Origin: Streptomyces antnestii
Lineage (GTDB): Bacteria > Actinomycetota > Actinomycetes > Streptomycetales > Streptomycetaceae
DNA: 64,000 bases
Assembly (NCBI RefSeq): GCF_004005495.1
Contig: NZ_RZYA01000006.1
Location: forward strand, 62,001-126,000
Direction: 5' to 3'
Under the pieces are notes generated by a model. The model saw only the letters and a program-made list of their open reading frames with translations, was not told the DNA's origin and ran no database searches. This document shows positions 35,416 to 43,792 of the stretch, piece after piece; position 1 is the first letter of the stretch, and every line of letters starts with the position of its first letter. The translations under genes and the position numbers were made by a program.

Positions 35416-36948
35416 TCAGTCGCTGTGCTTATGTGCCGCATGGGCCGTGCCGTTCGCGTGCGCGGGCGTGCGCTGCACCACCAGCCGGTCGTCGTACACG
35501 CCGGTGAAGCGGGCGAAGACGAGTACTTGGGGTGCCCCGCCCTTCGCGTCGGTGGTGAAGTCGACCAGCGGGGTGCGCTCGCCGTCGCGCCGGCCGTAGA
35601 GGGTGTACTGGGTGGAAGGGGCCAAGCCACGGGCGGAGAACAGGAGTTGGTCGAGGCCGTCGACGGGGCGGACGGTCGCCTCGACATCACTGCCGGCGTC
35701 CCGGGGGACATCCACCGGCACGTCGCGGGTGGCGGCGGCCAGGCCCTGACGGCCGAGTCCGGAGGTCGCGGCGGGCGTGGACCGTGCCACGTAGACAAGA
35801 GCCTGCGGGTCTTGCCCCACGTGAAGGGTCTTCACCACGCGGCGGGTCCGGGTGTCGATGACGTCCACGCCGTCGCCGCGCTCCAAGGCCACATAGACCT
35901 TGCTGTTGTCCGGGCTCGGCCAGATGCCGTGCGGTGTGGAGCCGGAGTCGTGGATGCGGTCCACCAACTTGGGCTCGGCGCCGTGGCGTTCGTAGACGAG
36001 CGTCTGGTCCAGGCCGCCGACGGTGACGTACGCGTACGCGGCCTCCGGCGTGGTGACGAAGTTGATGTGGTTGGTCTCCGGGCCGGTGTCGAGGACGGTG
36101 AGGACGCGCCCTTCCCGCACGTCGACGACGGTCGTCCGGCCCGCCTTCTTCTGGCCGACCCACAGTTCCCGGCCGTCCGGGGAGAGCGCGGCGTCCGGGG
36201 AGAAGACGTCGCCGATGCCGCCGATGCGCTGCACGACCTCCTGGCTGCCGGTGTCGATGACGTCGACCTCGGCGGCGCCGATGTGGTTGACGTAGGCGCG
36301 TTTCCCGTCCGGGCTGAACAGGACCTTGCTCGGGCCCTGTGCCGTACGGATCCGCTTCTTGACGATCCCTCGCTCGACGTCGACGACGGCCACCGTGTCC
36401 CGCCCGCGCTCGGCGACCCAGAACTCGCTGCCGTCGGCGTTGAAGAACCCCTCGTGGGCGGCCCGGCCGACGTACGTCTTGGAGACCACCTCGTTGGTCG
36501 CCGTATCGATCACGACGACCGAGTTCGTGGTGACGCTGACGACCCCGAGCCGGCGCCCGTCGCGGGAGAACCCCAGTCCGTGGACGCCGACCTCCTTCAG
36601 GTACTGGGCTCCCAGGACTCCCCCGAGTCGCTCAGAGCCAAGGGCGAGGGTGCCCAGGACCCGGTCCGTCGACGGGTCGATCACGGAGACGGTGTTCGAC
36701 GTCTGATCGGCCGTATAGACGCGGTCCGCCGACGAGATGGGCTGCGCGCCCGGCAGCGCGGGCGCCTGGACGGGCCCGTTCTGCCGTGCCACCGCCGGGG
36801 TGCTGCCGTGGCTGCCGCCTCCCCGGGACGCCCCGCCGTCACCGCCGTCGCCGCCGTCCGCCAGCGCCATCCCGACGCTTCCCGCCGCCACGACCGCGAC
36901 CGCCGCCGATGCCGCGACGGCGGCCTTGCGGAACCTGTTCACTCCCAC
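35416..36948 (-). CDS. Secreted YVTN-type beta-propeller protein
   Basis: A 510-residue exported protein. After a signal peptide (KAAVAASAAVAVVAAGSVG) and a Gly/Asp-rich spacer come about seven YVTN-type blades with the motif (N)TVSVIDPSTDRVLGT (also VVVIDTATNEVV, VDVIDTGSQEVV, VDVIDTRTRRVV). The final 90 residues form a separate beta-rich domain with a His-rich end (AHAAHKHSD). Such propellers are surface or secreted and may bind metals or partners; none is shown here. The GTG at 36948 has GGAGGAGG five bases upstream; a GTG at 36942 is possible. Confidence 0.8.
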   Translation of the reverse strand: MGVNRFRKAAVAASAAVAVVAAGSVGMALADGGDGGDGGASRGGGSHGSTPAVARQNGPVQAPALPGAQPISSADRVYTADQTSNTVSVIDPSTDRVLGTLALGSERLGGVLGAQYLKEVGVHGLGFSRDGRRLGVVSVTTNSVVVIDTATNEVVSKTYVGRAAHEGFFNADGSEFWVAERGRDTVAVVDVERGIVKKRIRTAQGPSKVLFSPDGKRAYVNHIGAAEVDVIDTGSQEVVQRIGGIGDVFSPDAALSPDGRELWVGQKKAGRTTVVDVREGRVLTVLDTGPETNHINFVTTPEAAYAYVTVGGLDQTLVYERHGAEPKLVDRIHDSGSTPHGIWPSPDNSKVYVALERGDGVDVIDTRTRRVVKTLHVGQDPQALVYVARSTPAATSGLGRQGLAAATRDVPVDVPRDAGSDVEATVRPVDGLDQLLFSARGLAPSTQYTLYGRRDGERTPLVDFTTDAKGGAPQVLVFARFTGVYDDRLVVQRTPAHANGTAHAAHKHSD

Positions 36949-37049
36949 TCCGACCTCCTCCGATGCCCGTAACAAGGACGTGTACGACGGGAGTTGGAGG
37001 TCGGTTCATGAGTGGCGAAAGAAAAACGGAACCACCCGTCCTCGAAATT

Positions 37050-37781
37050 TCAGGGACGCATCTGCAGTAGCGGCCTGCCGTCCGAGGTCGCCACGCGCAG
37101 CAGTGCGACCTGGTCGCGCGGGATCGAGGAAGCACCGCGCAGCCGTGCGACGCCATTGGGCGTGGAGGACCACTCGGCGGCCTGCTCGCGGTGCCCGTGC
37201 CGGTCGACGACCCACGCCACGAAGTGTTCGCCCCGCGGCATGCCCTGGACATGCAGGGCGATCTCGGTCCCCCATGCCCGCGCTTCGAGCCCCCCGTGAC
37301 CGCTCGCCGAACTGCCCGCCATGGCGATCAGCGGCTTGCCGTCCGGTCCCGGCCCCGCGGACACCTCCGTCCGGTCACCGTTCAACGCGACGACGCCGAC
37401 CGCGCCGCCCCCGAGCAGCAGACCGGCCACGGCCGCGGCCACCAGGGCGAGGCGTGGGCGCCGGAACCAGGGCCCGCGGCGAACGGAGTCCTGCCCCTCA
37501 CTCTCCGCACGCTCGGATCGGGCGGCCGCGATCAGGCCGTCCCACAGGTGGTCCGGCGGCGGGCCGGGCTGCGGCGGCGGCCCCGCCTGGCGGAGGAGCC
37601 CGGGCAGCACGGCGTACGCGGACAGCTCCCGCCGGCAGGAGTCGCAGCCCGCCTGATGGGATTCCAGCCTCTGCCGGTCCTCCGTGTTCAGACCGCCGAG
37701 CACATAGGCACCGAGCAGCGCCCGCAGCTCGTCATGCCGCTCCTCGGGCCGCCCCTCGTGCCGCTCGTTGCTCTCCCTCAC
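37050..37781 (-). CDS. Zinc anti-sigma factor (RskA-like)
   Basis: A 243-residue membrane anti-sigma factor. The N-terminal zinc-binding anti-sigma domain has the HxxxCxxC motif in ESHQAGCDSCRRE. One membrane helix (about 125-148, LALVAAAVAGLLLGGGAVG) leads to an extracytoplasmic RskA-type domain ending in a short conserved strand. It should hold the ECF sigma factor inactive until a surface signal triggers proteolysis. The GTG start overlaps the sigma stop by four bases, so the two proteins are made together. Confidence 0.88.
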   Translation of the reverse strand: MRESNERHEGRPEERHDELRALLGAYVLGGLNTEDRQRLESHQAGCDSCRRELSAYAVLPGLLRQAGPPPQPGPPPDHLWDGLIAAARSERAESEGQDSVRRGPWFRRPRLALVAAAVAGLLLGGGAVGVVALNGDRTEVSAGPGPDGKPLIAMAGSSASGHGGLEARAWGTEIALHVQGMPRGEHFVAWVVDRHGHREQAAEWSSTPNGVARLRGASSIPRDQVALLRVATSDGRPLLQMRP

Positions 37782-38287
37782 CGCACCACTCCCATTTCCT
37801 CCAGCACCGTCCGCAGCGAGCGCACGGCGTAGTACGCACGGGACTTCACCGTCCCCGCCGGTATCCCGAGCTGCGCGGCGGCCTCGGCGACGCTGCGTCC
37901 TCCGTAGTACAACTCCACGAGCGTCGCCCGGTGTTCGGGAGAGAGCCGTTCCAGCGCCTCGCTGACGAGCCAGCCGTCCAGCATCCGGTCCAGGTCGTCG
38001 CCGACCGCCGCGGACGCCATCGCCTCGTCGTTCTGCACCAGCCGCGGCCGGCGCTGCTCGGCGCGCCACTGGTCGGTCAGGATGTTGCGCGCCACCGAGA
38101 ACAGATAGGAGCGCGGATTGCCGTGTTGCCGGTCGATGGCGTCCAGGTTCCGCCACGCCCGCAGAAGCGTCTCCTGGACGACGTCCTCCGCGCGCTGCCG
38201 GTCGGAAACATAACGCAGCACGAAAGCGTGCAGGACTCCGGCGTGTTCGTCGTACAGCGCGCGCAGCAACTCCTCATCCGCCGTCAT
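37778..38287 (-). CDS. ECF-family RNA polymerase sigma factor
   Basis: A 169-residue ECF sigma factor. Region 2 (YDEHAGVLHAFVLRYV, then RAEDVVQETLLRAWRNLD) binds core polymerase and the -10 element; region 4 (LERLSPEHRATLVELYY, then AAQLGIPAGTVKSRAYYAV) binds the -35. It is coupled to the anti-sigma gene. The beta-propeller and calcium-loop genes downstream on the same strand may belong to its regulon. The upstream gap (38288-38496) probably holds its autoregulated promoter, but I see no clear box. Confidence 0.92.
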   Translation of the reverse strand: MTADEELLRALYDEHAGVLHAFVLRYVSDRQRAEDVVQETLLRAWRNLDAIDRQHGNPRSYLFSVARNILTDQWRAEQRRPRLVQNDEAMASAAVGDDLDRMLDGWLVSEALERLSPEHRATLVELYYGGRSVAEAAAQLGIPAGTVKSRAYYAVRSLRTVLEEMGVVR

Positions 38288-38496
38288 AGCCCACTTCCGC
38301 TCCGCTGATCATCGGGTCACCGGGCGGGTGTACGTCGCGCGGGCGCCCACGGTTCACATCCGCCGGCCCCGAAAACGCCTGCTGCCCCCGGGAGCGCAGT
38401 CGGTAGAGTCCGGTGAGGCAGAATGCCCGCGATCGTGCGGTCATCAACCACGCCGCGTCATCGCTCACAGAACCCCGAGCAGATCGGAGGCGGCGG

Positions 38497-39024
38497 ATGC
38501 ACAAGCACGTCATGACAGCTGAGTCGGCATTGTCAGTGATCGCAGAGCTTGATGCTCACGAAGTACGAGCCTGTGTCGGAGGCGGATGGGCCGTTGACGC
38601 GCTCTTGGGCATCCAAACCCGCGAACATTCCGACCTCGACCTCTGGCTTCCAGCCGCTGACCTTGACCCGTTGATCGCCGCGTTTTCCAGGCTCGGCATC
38701 GACCGCGTGCTGCCTTGGGGCGGCGACAGGCCGTGGAACTTCGTGCTGCACGATGGTGAGCACCTGCGAGTCGATCTTCACTTGTACGAGGAGCTCGCCA
38801 ACGGAGTCGTTCACTACGGGAGCGTCGTGAACGGACATCAGTTCACTACGGCCGACCTCGGTGGCGTAGGCCAGATCCTCGATACGGTCGTGCGCTGCGA
38901 GGCCCCGGAGTGGGCACTGCGATGCCACACCGGATATACCCCACGCGCAGTTGACTTCTCTGACGTGACGCAGCTTTGCGCCCGATTCGGGCTTCCCGTG
39001 CCCAAGTCGTATCGCACCAGCTAA
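38497..39024 (+). CDS. Nucleotidyltransferase, lincosamide-resistance-like
   Basis: A 175-residue protein of the small antibiotic nucleotidyltransferase group (LnuA/aminoglycoside 2''-adenylyltransferase-like). GGWAVDALLG (29-38) is the nucleotide-binding turn and HSDLDLWL (44-51) supplies the Asp-x-Asp metal ligands; a third acidic residue is in LRVDLHLYEE. Substrate and resistance are not implied by sequence alone; many Streptomyces copies have no known target. The ATG at 38497 has GGAGG six bases upstream. Codon third positions are less GC-rich than in the neighbours, consistent with acquisition. Confidence 0.82.
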   Translation: MHKHVMTAESALSVIAELDAHEVRACVGGGWAVDALLGIQTREHSDLDLWLPAADLDPLIAAFSRLGIDRVLPWGGDRPWNFVLHDGEHLRVDLHLYEELANGVVHYGSVVNGHQFTTADLGGVGQILDTVVRCEAPEWALRCHTGYTPRAVDFSDVTQLCARFGLPVPKSYRTS

Positions 39025-39040
39025 TCCAAGCGGTGAGCGG

Positions 39041-39415
39041 TCAACAGCTGTCGGGGCGCGACGCGGGAGTGAAGTCGGAGGACTCGTCGTCATTGCCGTC
39101 GGGGACGTGAAGGCGGGCGCCACGACTGCGGGCGATGCGGTGCACGTCGCGCAGGGATTCTGCCAATCGTGAGGCCAGGAAGTGGAGTTGGGGCTCGGTG
39201 GCCTTGCCGTGGCCGTTGCCGAGCAGGTCGGCGGCGTGAGATAGGAGGTCTTCGGCCATTCCGAGCTGGACGGACTCGACGTTGTCGGCGACGCGGGAGA
39301 GATAGCTGTCGCCGGTGTCGTCGCTCACGAGGTAGCAGGGGTTCCCTTCGAGGCTGGACCAGGGCAGAAGCCTGGGCCGGCGGGCAGTCGCGGCCTCGTA
39401 GCCATGGAACATCAT
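39041..39415 (-). CDS. Hypothetical protein
   Basis: A 124-residue predicted cytoplasmic, mostly helical protein with an acidic C-terminus (DGNDDESSDF). I recognise no domain. The ATG overlaps the stop of the upstream hypothetical gene in ATGA fashion, so the two are a coupled pair. It lies beside an XRE/DUF397 pair, a setting common for variable Streptomyces genes. Confidence 0.65.
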   Translation of the reverse strand: MMFHGYEAATARRPRLLPWSSLEGNPCYLVSDDTGDSYLSRVADNVESVQLGMAEDLLSHAADLLGNGHGKATEPQLHFLASRLAESLRDVHRIARSRGARLHVPDGNDDESSDFTPASRPDSC

Positions 39416-39741
39416 GCGGTCACCTCGACACCGTGGATGTAGCGCGGGCCGATGTCCACGCCGTGCACAGCGAGCCAGAGGGCGCGCCGGCGGGCCCGTT
39501 GCCGCTTCTCCTGCTCACGCCGCGCGCGCTGCTCGTGGGCCAGGACGTAAGGGCGGACGAGCCGGGAGTCCTCGCCTCGGAGGGGGGCCATGTGCGGGGA
39601 GGGACGGCGTGACGGAGGCGCATGTGCGAAGTCTGCGGTTACGGGGCCGACAGGCCCGCCCCCGCTCTGCCGGTGGCACCCGGAGGCCGGCCACACCCAC
39701 CGCAGCAGGGGCTCGACGAGGCGGGAGACAAGGTTCAACAC
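39412..39741 (-). CDS. Hypothetical protein, basic
   Basis: A 109-residue protein with a hydrophobic N-terminus (LNLVSRLVEPLLRWVW) and a very basic middle (RARREQEKRQRARRR). No domain is recognised. The GTG at 39741 has GAGGA eight bases upstream. It is first of a coupled pair with the following hypothetical gene and divergent from the XRE regulator across a short gap that holds an inverted repeat. Confidence 0.6.
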   Translation of the reverse strand: MLNLVSRLVEPLLRWVWPASGCHRQSGGGPVGPVTADFAHAPPSRRPSPHMAPLRGEDSRLVRPYVLAHEQRARREQEKRQRARRRALWLAVHGVDIGPRYIHGVEVTA

Positions 39742-39831
39742 GTCATCAGTTCCTCTGCGTCAGGACATCGCCGTGTAGCGATCTGCTCACAGAGTGAGAC
39801 GGCCGAAGCTAGGCTCGCCAGGGGGTACGAG

Positions 39832-39850
39832 GTGACAAGGCATCTGTCAC
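39832..39850. promoter_or_regulatory. Inverted repeat upstream of the XRE gene
   Basis: GTGACA-AGGCATC-TGTCAC lies 13 bases before the ATG of the XRE regulator, so a bound dimer would block its translation start region. Autoregulation by the XRE protein, and control of the divergent hypothetical pair, is inferred. Confidence 0.55.
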
Positions 39851-39863
39851 ACGGGAGTTGACG

Positions 39864-40658
39864 ATGAGCAACACCTATGGGGAATGGTTGAAGGCGCAAC
39901 GCGAGGCCGCCGGCTTGACGCAGCAGGACCTGGCAACGTCGGCCGTCATGACGCGTTCGCACATCGCGCACATCGAGGCGGGGCGCCGCGTGCCGTCGAA
40001 GGAGGACGCGCGGCGGCTGGACAGGGCGCTGAACACGGGGAATGTGCTGAGTAGTTTCCTGCCGGAGGACGACGTCGCGGCAGCCGACTACTTCGAGGCA
40101 GTGCGCGTACTCGAACAACAAGCGGTGATGATCCGCGAGTTCGCCCTGGCCTACTTTCCCGGCATCCTCCAGACGGAAAGGTACGCGCGTGCCCTTCTGG
40201 GCACCGCGTTCCCCCCGGTGAGTGAAGAGGAGTGTGACAGGCGCGTTGTCACACGCCTTGAGCGTGCGAGGATCCTCGAAGACCCGGTGACGCCCGTAGT
40301 GTGGGCACTGCTCGACGAGACGCTATTGCGACGCCCTGTGACCGGCGAAGATGTCATGGCCGAGCAGGTCATGCATGTCGTTCGCCTTGCCGAGACCGGG
40401 CGCATCCGAGTGCATGTGATGCCGTTCGGCGGGGGTCATCATCCGCTGGTGGACAGCATGCTCACGTTGATGTGGTTCGAAGACCAGCCCCCGCTCGCAT
40501 ACAGCGAAGGCGGTGGCACGGGGAAGTTGCACGATTCCCCTTCCATGGTCCGGAAGTTGCAGCATCGCTACGATCTTGCGCTGAGCAACGCAATGCCGCT
40601 GAAGGACTCACTAGCCCTGCTCAGGGCCACCGCGAAGGAGTACGGACACCATGACTGA
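39864..40658 (+). CDS. XRE-family regulator with DUF5753 domain
   Basis: A 264-residue regulator. The XRE helix-turn-helix covers about residues 4-60 (LKAQREAAGLTQQDLA, then TRSHIAHIEAGRRVPS). A DUF5753 domain fills the rest (YFPGILQTERYARALL is its hallmark). Such proteins are always paired with a small DUF397 protein in Streptomyces, often called Scr1-type or BldB-linked pairs and discussed as toxin-antitoxin-like. The ATG at 39864 has GGGAG upstream. It overlaps the DUF397 gene by eight bases. Confidence 0.92.
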   Translation: MSNTYGEWLKAQREAAGLTQQDLATSAVMTRSHIAHIEAGRRVPSKEDARRLDRALNTGNVLSSFLPEDDVAAADYFEAVRVLEQQAVMIREFALAYFPGILQTERYARALLGTAFPPVSEEECDRRVVTRLERARILEDPVTPVVWALLDETLLRRPVTGEDVMAEQVMHVVRLAETGRIRVHVMPFGGGHHPLVDSMLTLMWFEDQPPLAYSEGGGTGKLHDSPSMVRKLQHRYDLALSNAMPLKDSLALLRATAKEYGHHD

Positions 40659-40872
40659 GCGCACCATCCAGGACGCGGCCGCGCTGAGCGGCTGGCGCAA
40701 GTCGTCGCACAGCGATAACAACGCCGGAAGCTGCCTCGAAGTCCTCGACGGCCACCCCGCCGGCGTCCCCGTCCGTGACTCCAAGAACCCCGGCGGCCCT
40801 GCGCTCGTGTTTCCCTCGGGCGGCTGGGCGTCGTTCGTTGCGGCGGTCAGGGCCGGAGAGCTGTCCGTCTGA
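40651..40872 (+). CDS. DUF397 protein, partner of the XRE regulator
   Basis: A 73-residue DUF397 protein with the family core WRKSSHSDNNAGSCLEV, VPVRDSKNPGGPALVF and a final WASFVAAVRAGEL. It starts inside the last codons of the XRE gene and is translationally coupled to it. Proteins of this type are thought to act with their XRE partner in development or as a toxin-like component; no activity can be read here. A strong terminator follows. Confidence 0.93.
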   Translation: MTERTIQDAAALSGWRKSSHSDNNAGSCLEVLDGHPAGVPVRDSKNPGGPALVFPSGGWASFVAAVRAGELSV

Positions 40873-40886
40873 GGCAAGAAACGCCG

Positions 40887-40919
40887 ACGGCCTCCGGGAG
40901 CACATGTCCCGGAGGCCGT
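40887..40919. terminator. Bidirectional terminator
   Basis: A perfect 13-bp stem ACGGCCTCCGGGA (40887-40899) and TCCCGGAGGCCGT (40907-40919) with loop GCACATG, placed between the DUF397 gene and the convergent ThDP enzyme gene. Confidence 0.92.
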
Positions 40920-40934
40920 GAACTGCCAAGCCTG

Positions 40935-42608
40935 TCAGCCCAGATGCGTAGGCGCGAACATCTTCAGGAGCGCCGGGAGTACGACCACCGACGGGCCCGG
41001 TTCCGCGAGGGACTTTGCCAGGTCGTCGCGGAGGGTCTCCGGGGAGGTCCGTACCGCCGGGACCCCGAAGGACTCCGCCAGTGCCACGAAGTCCGGGCGG
41101 GAGAGCTCCGTCGCCGTCGCCTCGCCGAACGCGTCCGTCATGTACTCGCGCAGGATGCCGTAGCCGCCGTCGTCGACGATCAGCCAGGTCACCGGCAGGT
41201 CGTACTGCTTCGCCGTGGCCAGTTCCGCGATGGAGTACATCGCGCCGCCGTCGCCGGACACCGCGAGGACCGGCTTCGACGGGTCGGCCGCGGCAGCGCC
41301 GAGCGCGGCCGGGAACCCGTAGCCGAGGCCGCCCGCGCCCTGCGCCGAGTGCAGCGCGCCCGGCCACGCCGACCAGGCCCAGTAGGCCAGGATCGTCATG
41401 TCCCAGAAGGAGGGGGAGGCGGCGGGGAGCGCTTCGCGTACGGAGTTCAGGATCTGGCGCTCGAAAGCCAGGTCCTGGCCGTCGAGGCGTTCGCGGACCG
41501 CGGTCAGGAGGGCGGCGACCCGCTCGGGGGCCGACGGGTCCACGCGCTCAGTGACCGTCTCGACGAGCGCCGAGAGCGCGAGCCGCGCGTCCGCGTGGAT
41601 GCCGAGCGCCGGGTGGTTGGACTCCAGCTTTCCGGCGTCCGCCTCGATCTGGATCACCCGGCCGCGCGGCGCGAACGTGTGGTAGTTCGAGGAGAGTTCG
41701 CCCAGGCCCGAGCCGACGACGAGCAGGACGTCCGCGTCCTCCAGGAGGTCCGTCGTGTGGCGGTCCTCCATCCAGGACTGGAGCGAGAGCGGGTGCTCCC
41801 AGGGGAACGCGCCCTTGCCGCCGAAGGTCGTGACGACGGGGGCGGACAGTTTCTCCGCGAGGGCCAGCAGTTTGCCGCTCGCGTCCGACCGTACGACTCC
41901 GCCGCCCGCGATGATCACGGGGCGCTCGGCGCGTGACAGCAAGTCGGCTGCCACCGCGGTGAGTTCGGGGCGCGGGACCAGGTCCCGCGGCGTCGCGTCC
42001 ATCGCCGTGACGACCGGGAGGGTCGTCTCCGCGAGGAGCACGTCCTGCGGGATCTCCACCCAGACCGGGCCGTGCGGCGCCGTCAGCGCGGACTCCCAGG
42101 CCGCCGCGATCGCGGACGGGATCTGGGACTGCGTACGGACGGTGTGGACGGACTTGACCACGTCCCGGAACGACGCCTGCTGGTCGCGGAGTTCGTGCAG
42201 GTAGCCGTGGCGTCCGCCGCCGAGCCCTGCGACCGGGATCTGGCTGCCGATGGCGAGTACGGGCGCGGAGGCGGCGGCCGCCTCCTGGAGCGCGGCGAGC
42301 GACATCAGCGCGCCGGGGCCGGTGGAGAGGAGGAGCGGGGCCACCTCGCCGGTGACCCGGCCGTAGGCGTCCGCCGCGAAGCCGGCGTTATTCTCGACGC
42401 GCAGGCCCACGTAGCGCAGGTCGGAGCGGCGGAGGGCGTCGAACATGCCTAGGGCGTGCTGGCCGGGGAGCCCGAAGACGGTGCTTGCGCCTAGGCCGTG
42501 CAGGGTTTCGACGACTAGGTCGCCGCCGTTGCGCCCGGCGGGCGGGGTGAGGGCGGCCTCGGTCTGCGCCGGGGTGGGCAGCAGTTCCAGGTCGTGGTCG
42601 TGGGTCAT
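40935..42608 (-). CDS. ThDP-dependent decarboxylase/acetolactate synthase-like
   Basis: A 557-residue thiamine diphosphate enzyme. The N-terminal pyrimidine domain carries the catalytic Glu in RVENNAGFAADAYGR. The C-terminal cofactor domain has GDGGAMYSIAELATAKQY, but the usual NN of the GDG-NN motif reads DD in IVDDGGYGIL. Database names are often acetolactate synthase. Next to a ureohydrolase and transporter it is more likely a 2-ketoarginine (5-guanidino-2-oxopentanoate) decarboxylase like AruI, giving guanidinobutyraldehyde. The ATG at 42608 has AGGGGA upstream. Confidence 0.8.
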   Translation of the reverse strand: MTHDHDLELLPTPAQTEAALTPPAGRNGGDLVVETLHGLGASTVFGLPGQHALGMFDALRRSDLRYVGLRVENNAGFAADAYGRVTGEVAPLLLSTGPGALMSLAALQEAAAASAPVLAIGSQIPVAGLGGGRHGYLHELRDQQASFRDVVKSVHTVRTQSQIPSAIAAAWESALTAPHGPVWVEIPQDVLLAETTLPVVTAMDATPRDLVPRPELTAVAADLLSRAERPVIIAGGGVVRSDASGKLLALAEKLSAPVVTTFGGKGAFPWEHPLSLQSWMEDRHTTDLLEDADVLLVVGSGLGELSSNYHTFAPRGRVIQIEADAGKLESNHPALGIHADARLALSALVETVTERVDPSAPERVAALLTAVRERLDGQDLAFERQILNSVREALPAASPSFWDMTILAYWAWSAWPGALHSAQGAGGLGYGFPAALGAAAADPSKPVLAVSGDGGAMYSIAELATAKQYDLPVTWLIVDDGGYGILREYMTDAFGEATATELSRPDFVALAESFGVPAVRTSPETLRDDLAKSLAEPGPSVVVLPALLKMFAPTHLG

Positions 42609-42647
42609 GTTCGGGTCCCCTGGGCGTGGTGGTCGGGTGCGGGCCGG

Positions 42648-42734
42648 TGGTCGGGTTGTGCCCACCCGTTCCTCCCCCAGTGTCTGAAGGACCTGGGGGG
42701 ACCCCCAGCGGAACGCCTGCCCACAACCCGACCA
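42648..42734 (-). promoter_or_regulatory. Nested competing hairpins before the ThDP enzyme gene
   Basis: TGGTCGGGTTGTG (42648-42660) pairs with CACAACCCGACCA (42722-42734). Inside, CCCCCAG occurs at 42674-42680 and 42702-42708 while CTGGGGG at 42693-42699 can pair with only one of them at a time. This could be an attenuator in the transcript between the ureohydrolase and ThDP genes, or a simple terminator/dispersed repeat. Confidence 0.5.
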
Positions 42735-42744
42735 GACGGGGGTC

Positions 42745-43716
42745 CTACTTCGCCGCGCGCTCGGCCGCGATCTGGCGGGACATGATCGTCGTCAGTTCGT
42801 ACGCCGTGTGGGAGGCCGCGACCGCCGTGATCTCGGCGTGGTCGTAGGCCGGGGCGACCTCGACGACGTCGGCGGAGACGAGGTTGCAGGAGGACAGGCC
42901 GCGCAGGATCTCCAGGAGCTCTCGCGAGGTCATGCCGCCGGCCTCGGGGGTGCCGGTGCCGGGGGCGTGCGCCGGGTCGAGGCAGTCGATGTCGATGGAG
43001 ATGTAGAGGGGACGGTCGCCGATGCGCTGGCGGAGCTGGTCGGCGACCTCGTCGGCGCCGCGGCGGTAGATGTCCGCCGAGGTGACGATGCCGAAGCCCA
43101 TCTTCTCGTCGTCGGTGAGGTCCTGCTTGCCGTACAGCGGGCCGCGCGTACCGACGTGCGAGAGCGCGGAGGTGTCGAGGATGCCCTCCTCGACGGCACG
43201 GCGGAACGGGGTGCCGTGCGTGTACTCGGCGCCGAAGTAGGTGTCCCACGTGTCGAGGTGCGCGTCGAAGTGGAGCAGCGCGACCGGGCCGTGCTTCTTG
43301 GCGACGGAGCGGAGGAGGGGGAGAGCGATGGTGTGGTCGCCACCCAGCGTCATCATGCGGGCGCCCGTGCCGAGCAGGTCGTCGGCCGCGGCCTCGATCG
43401 TCTCGACGGCCTCGTTGATGTTGAACGGGTTGGCCGCGATGTCACCGGCGTCCGCGACCTGCGCGAGGGCGAACGGGGAGGCGTCCTGCGCCGGGTTGTA
43501 GGGGCGCAGGAGGCGGGACGCCTCGCGGATCGCGTTGCCGCCGAAGCGGGCGCCGGGGCGGTACGAGACGCCCGTGTCGAAGGGCACGCCCACGACGGCC
43601 ACGTCCGCGGTGCCGACCTCGTCGAGGCGGGGCAGGCGGGCGAAGGTGGCGGGACCGGCGTACCGCGGGACGCGGGAGGAGTCGACCGGACCGCGGGGCG
43701 TCTCGTTGCTGCTCAT
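42745..43716 (-). CDS. speB: Agmatinase/guanidinobutyrase-type ureohydrolase
   Basis: A 323-residue arginase-superfamily enzyme that removes urea from a guanidino compound using two Mn ions. All ligands are visible: [14 protein letters not shown] and [14 protein letters not shown]. It reads as agmatinase; guanidinobutyrase or another ureohydrolase specificity is equally compatible, and the ThDP enzyme downstream favours 4-guanidinobutyrate. A strong hairpin separates it from the symporter gene upstream, so it likely has its own promoter. Confidence 0.9.
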   Translation of the reverse strand: MSSNETPRGPVDSSRVPRYAGPATFARLPRLDEVGTADVAVVGVPFDTGVSYRPGARFGGNAIREASRLLRPYNPAQDASPFALAQVADAGDIAANPFNINEAVETIEAAADDLLGTGARMMTLGGDHTIALPLLRSVAKKHGPVALLHFDAHLDTWDTYFGAEYTHGTPFRRAVEEGILDTSALSHVGTRGPLYGKQDLTDDEKMGFGIVTSADIYRRGADEVADQLRQRIGDRPLYISIDIDCLDPAHAPGTGTPEAGGMTSRELLEILRGLSSCNLVSADVVEVAPAYDHAEITAVAASHTAYELTTIMSRQIAAERAAK

Positions 43717-43751
43717 GCGAATTGCCTTCTTTCCTACGCTTGTTGCGTCGT

Positions 43752-43783
43752 GCGCGCGTGGCCCTGGGTGGGGCCACGCGCGC
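43752..43783 (-). terminator. Terminator after the symporter gene
   Basis: A perfect 13-bp stem GCGCGCGTGGCCC (43752-43764) and GGGCCACGCGCGC (43771-43783), loop six bases, placed between the symporter stop and the ureohydrolase start. Confidence 0.85.
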
Positions 43784-43792
43784 CTTCCGGGA

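Noticed and set aside
38497..39024. Naming the nucleotidyltransferase as a specific resistance gene
   Set aside because: The motif match defines only the superfamily; the drug substrate cannot be read from the sequence.
40935..42608. Assignment as a biosynthetic acetolactate synthase (IlvB)
   Set aside because: No IlvN or IlvC gene adjoins it and the ThDP motif differs; the ureohydrolase and symporter context favours a catabolic decarboxylase.
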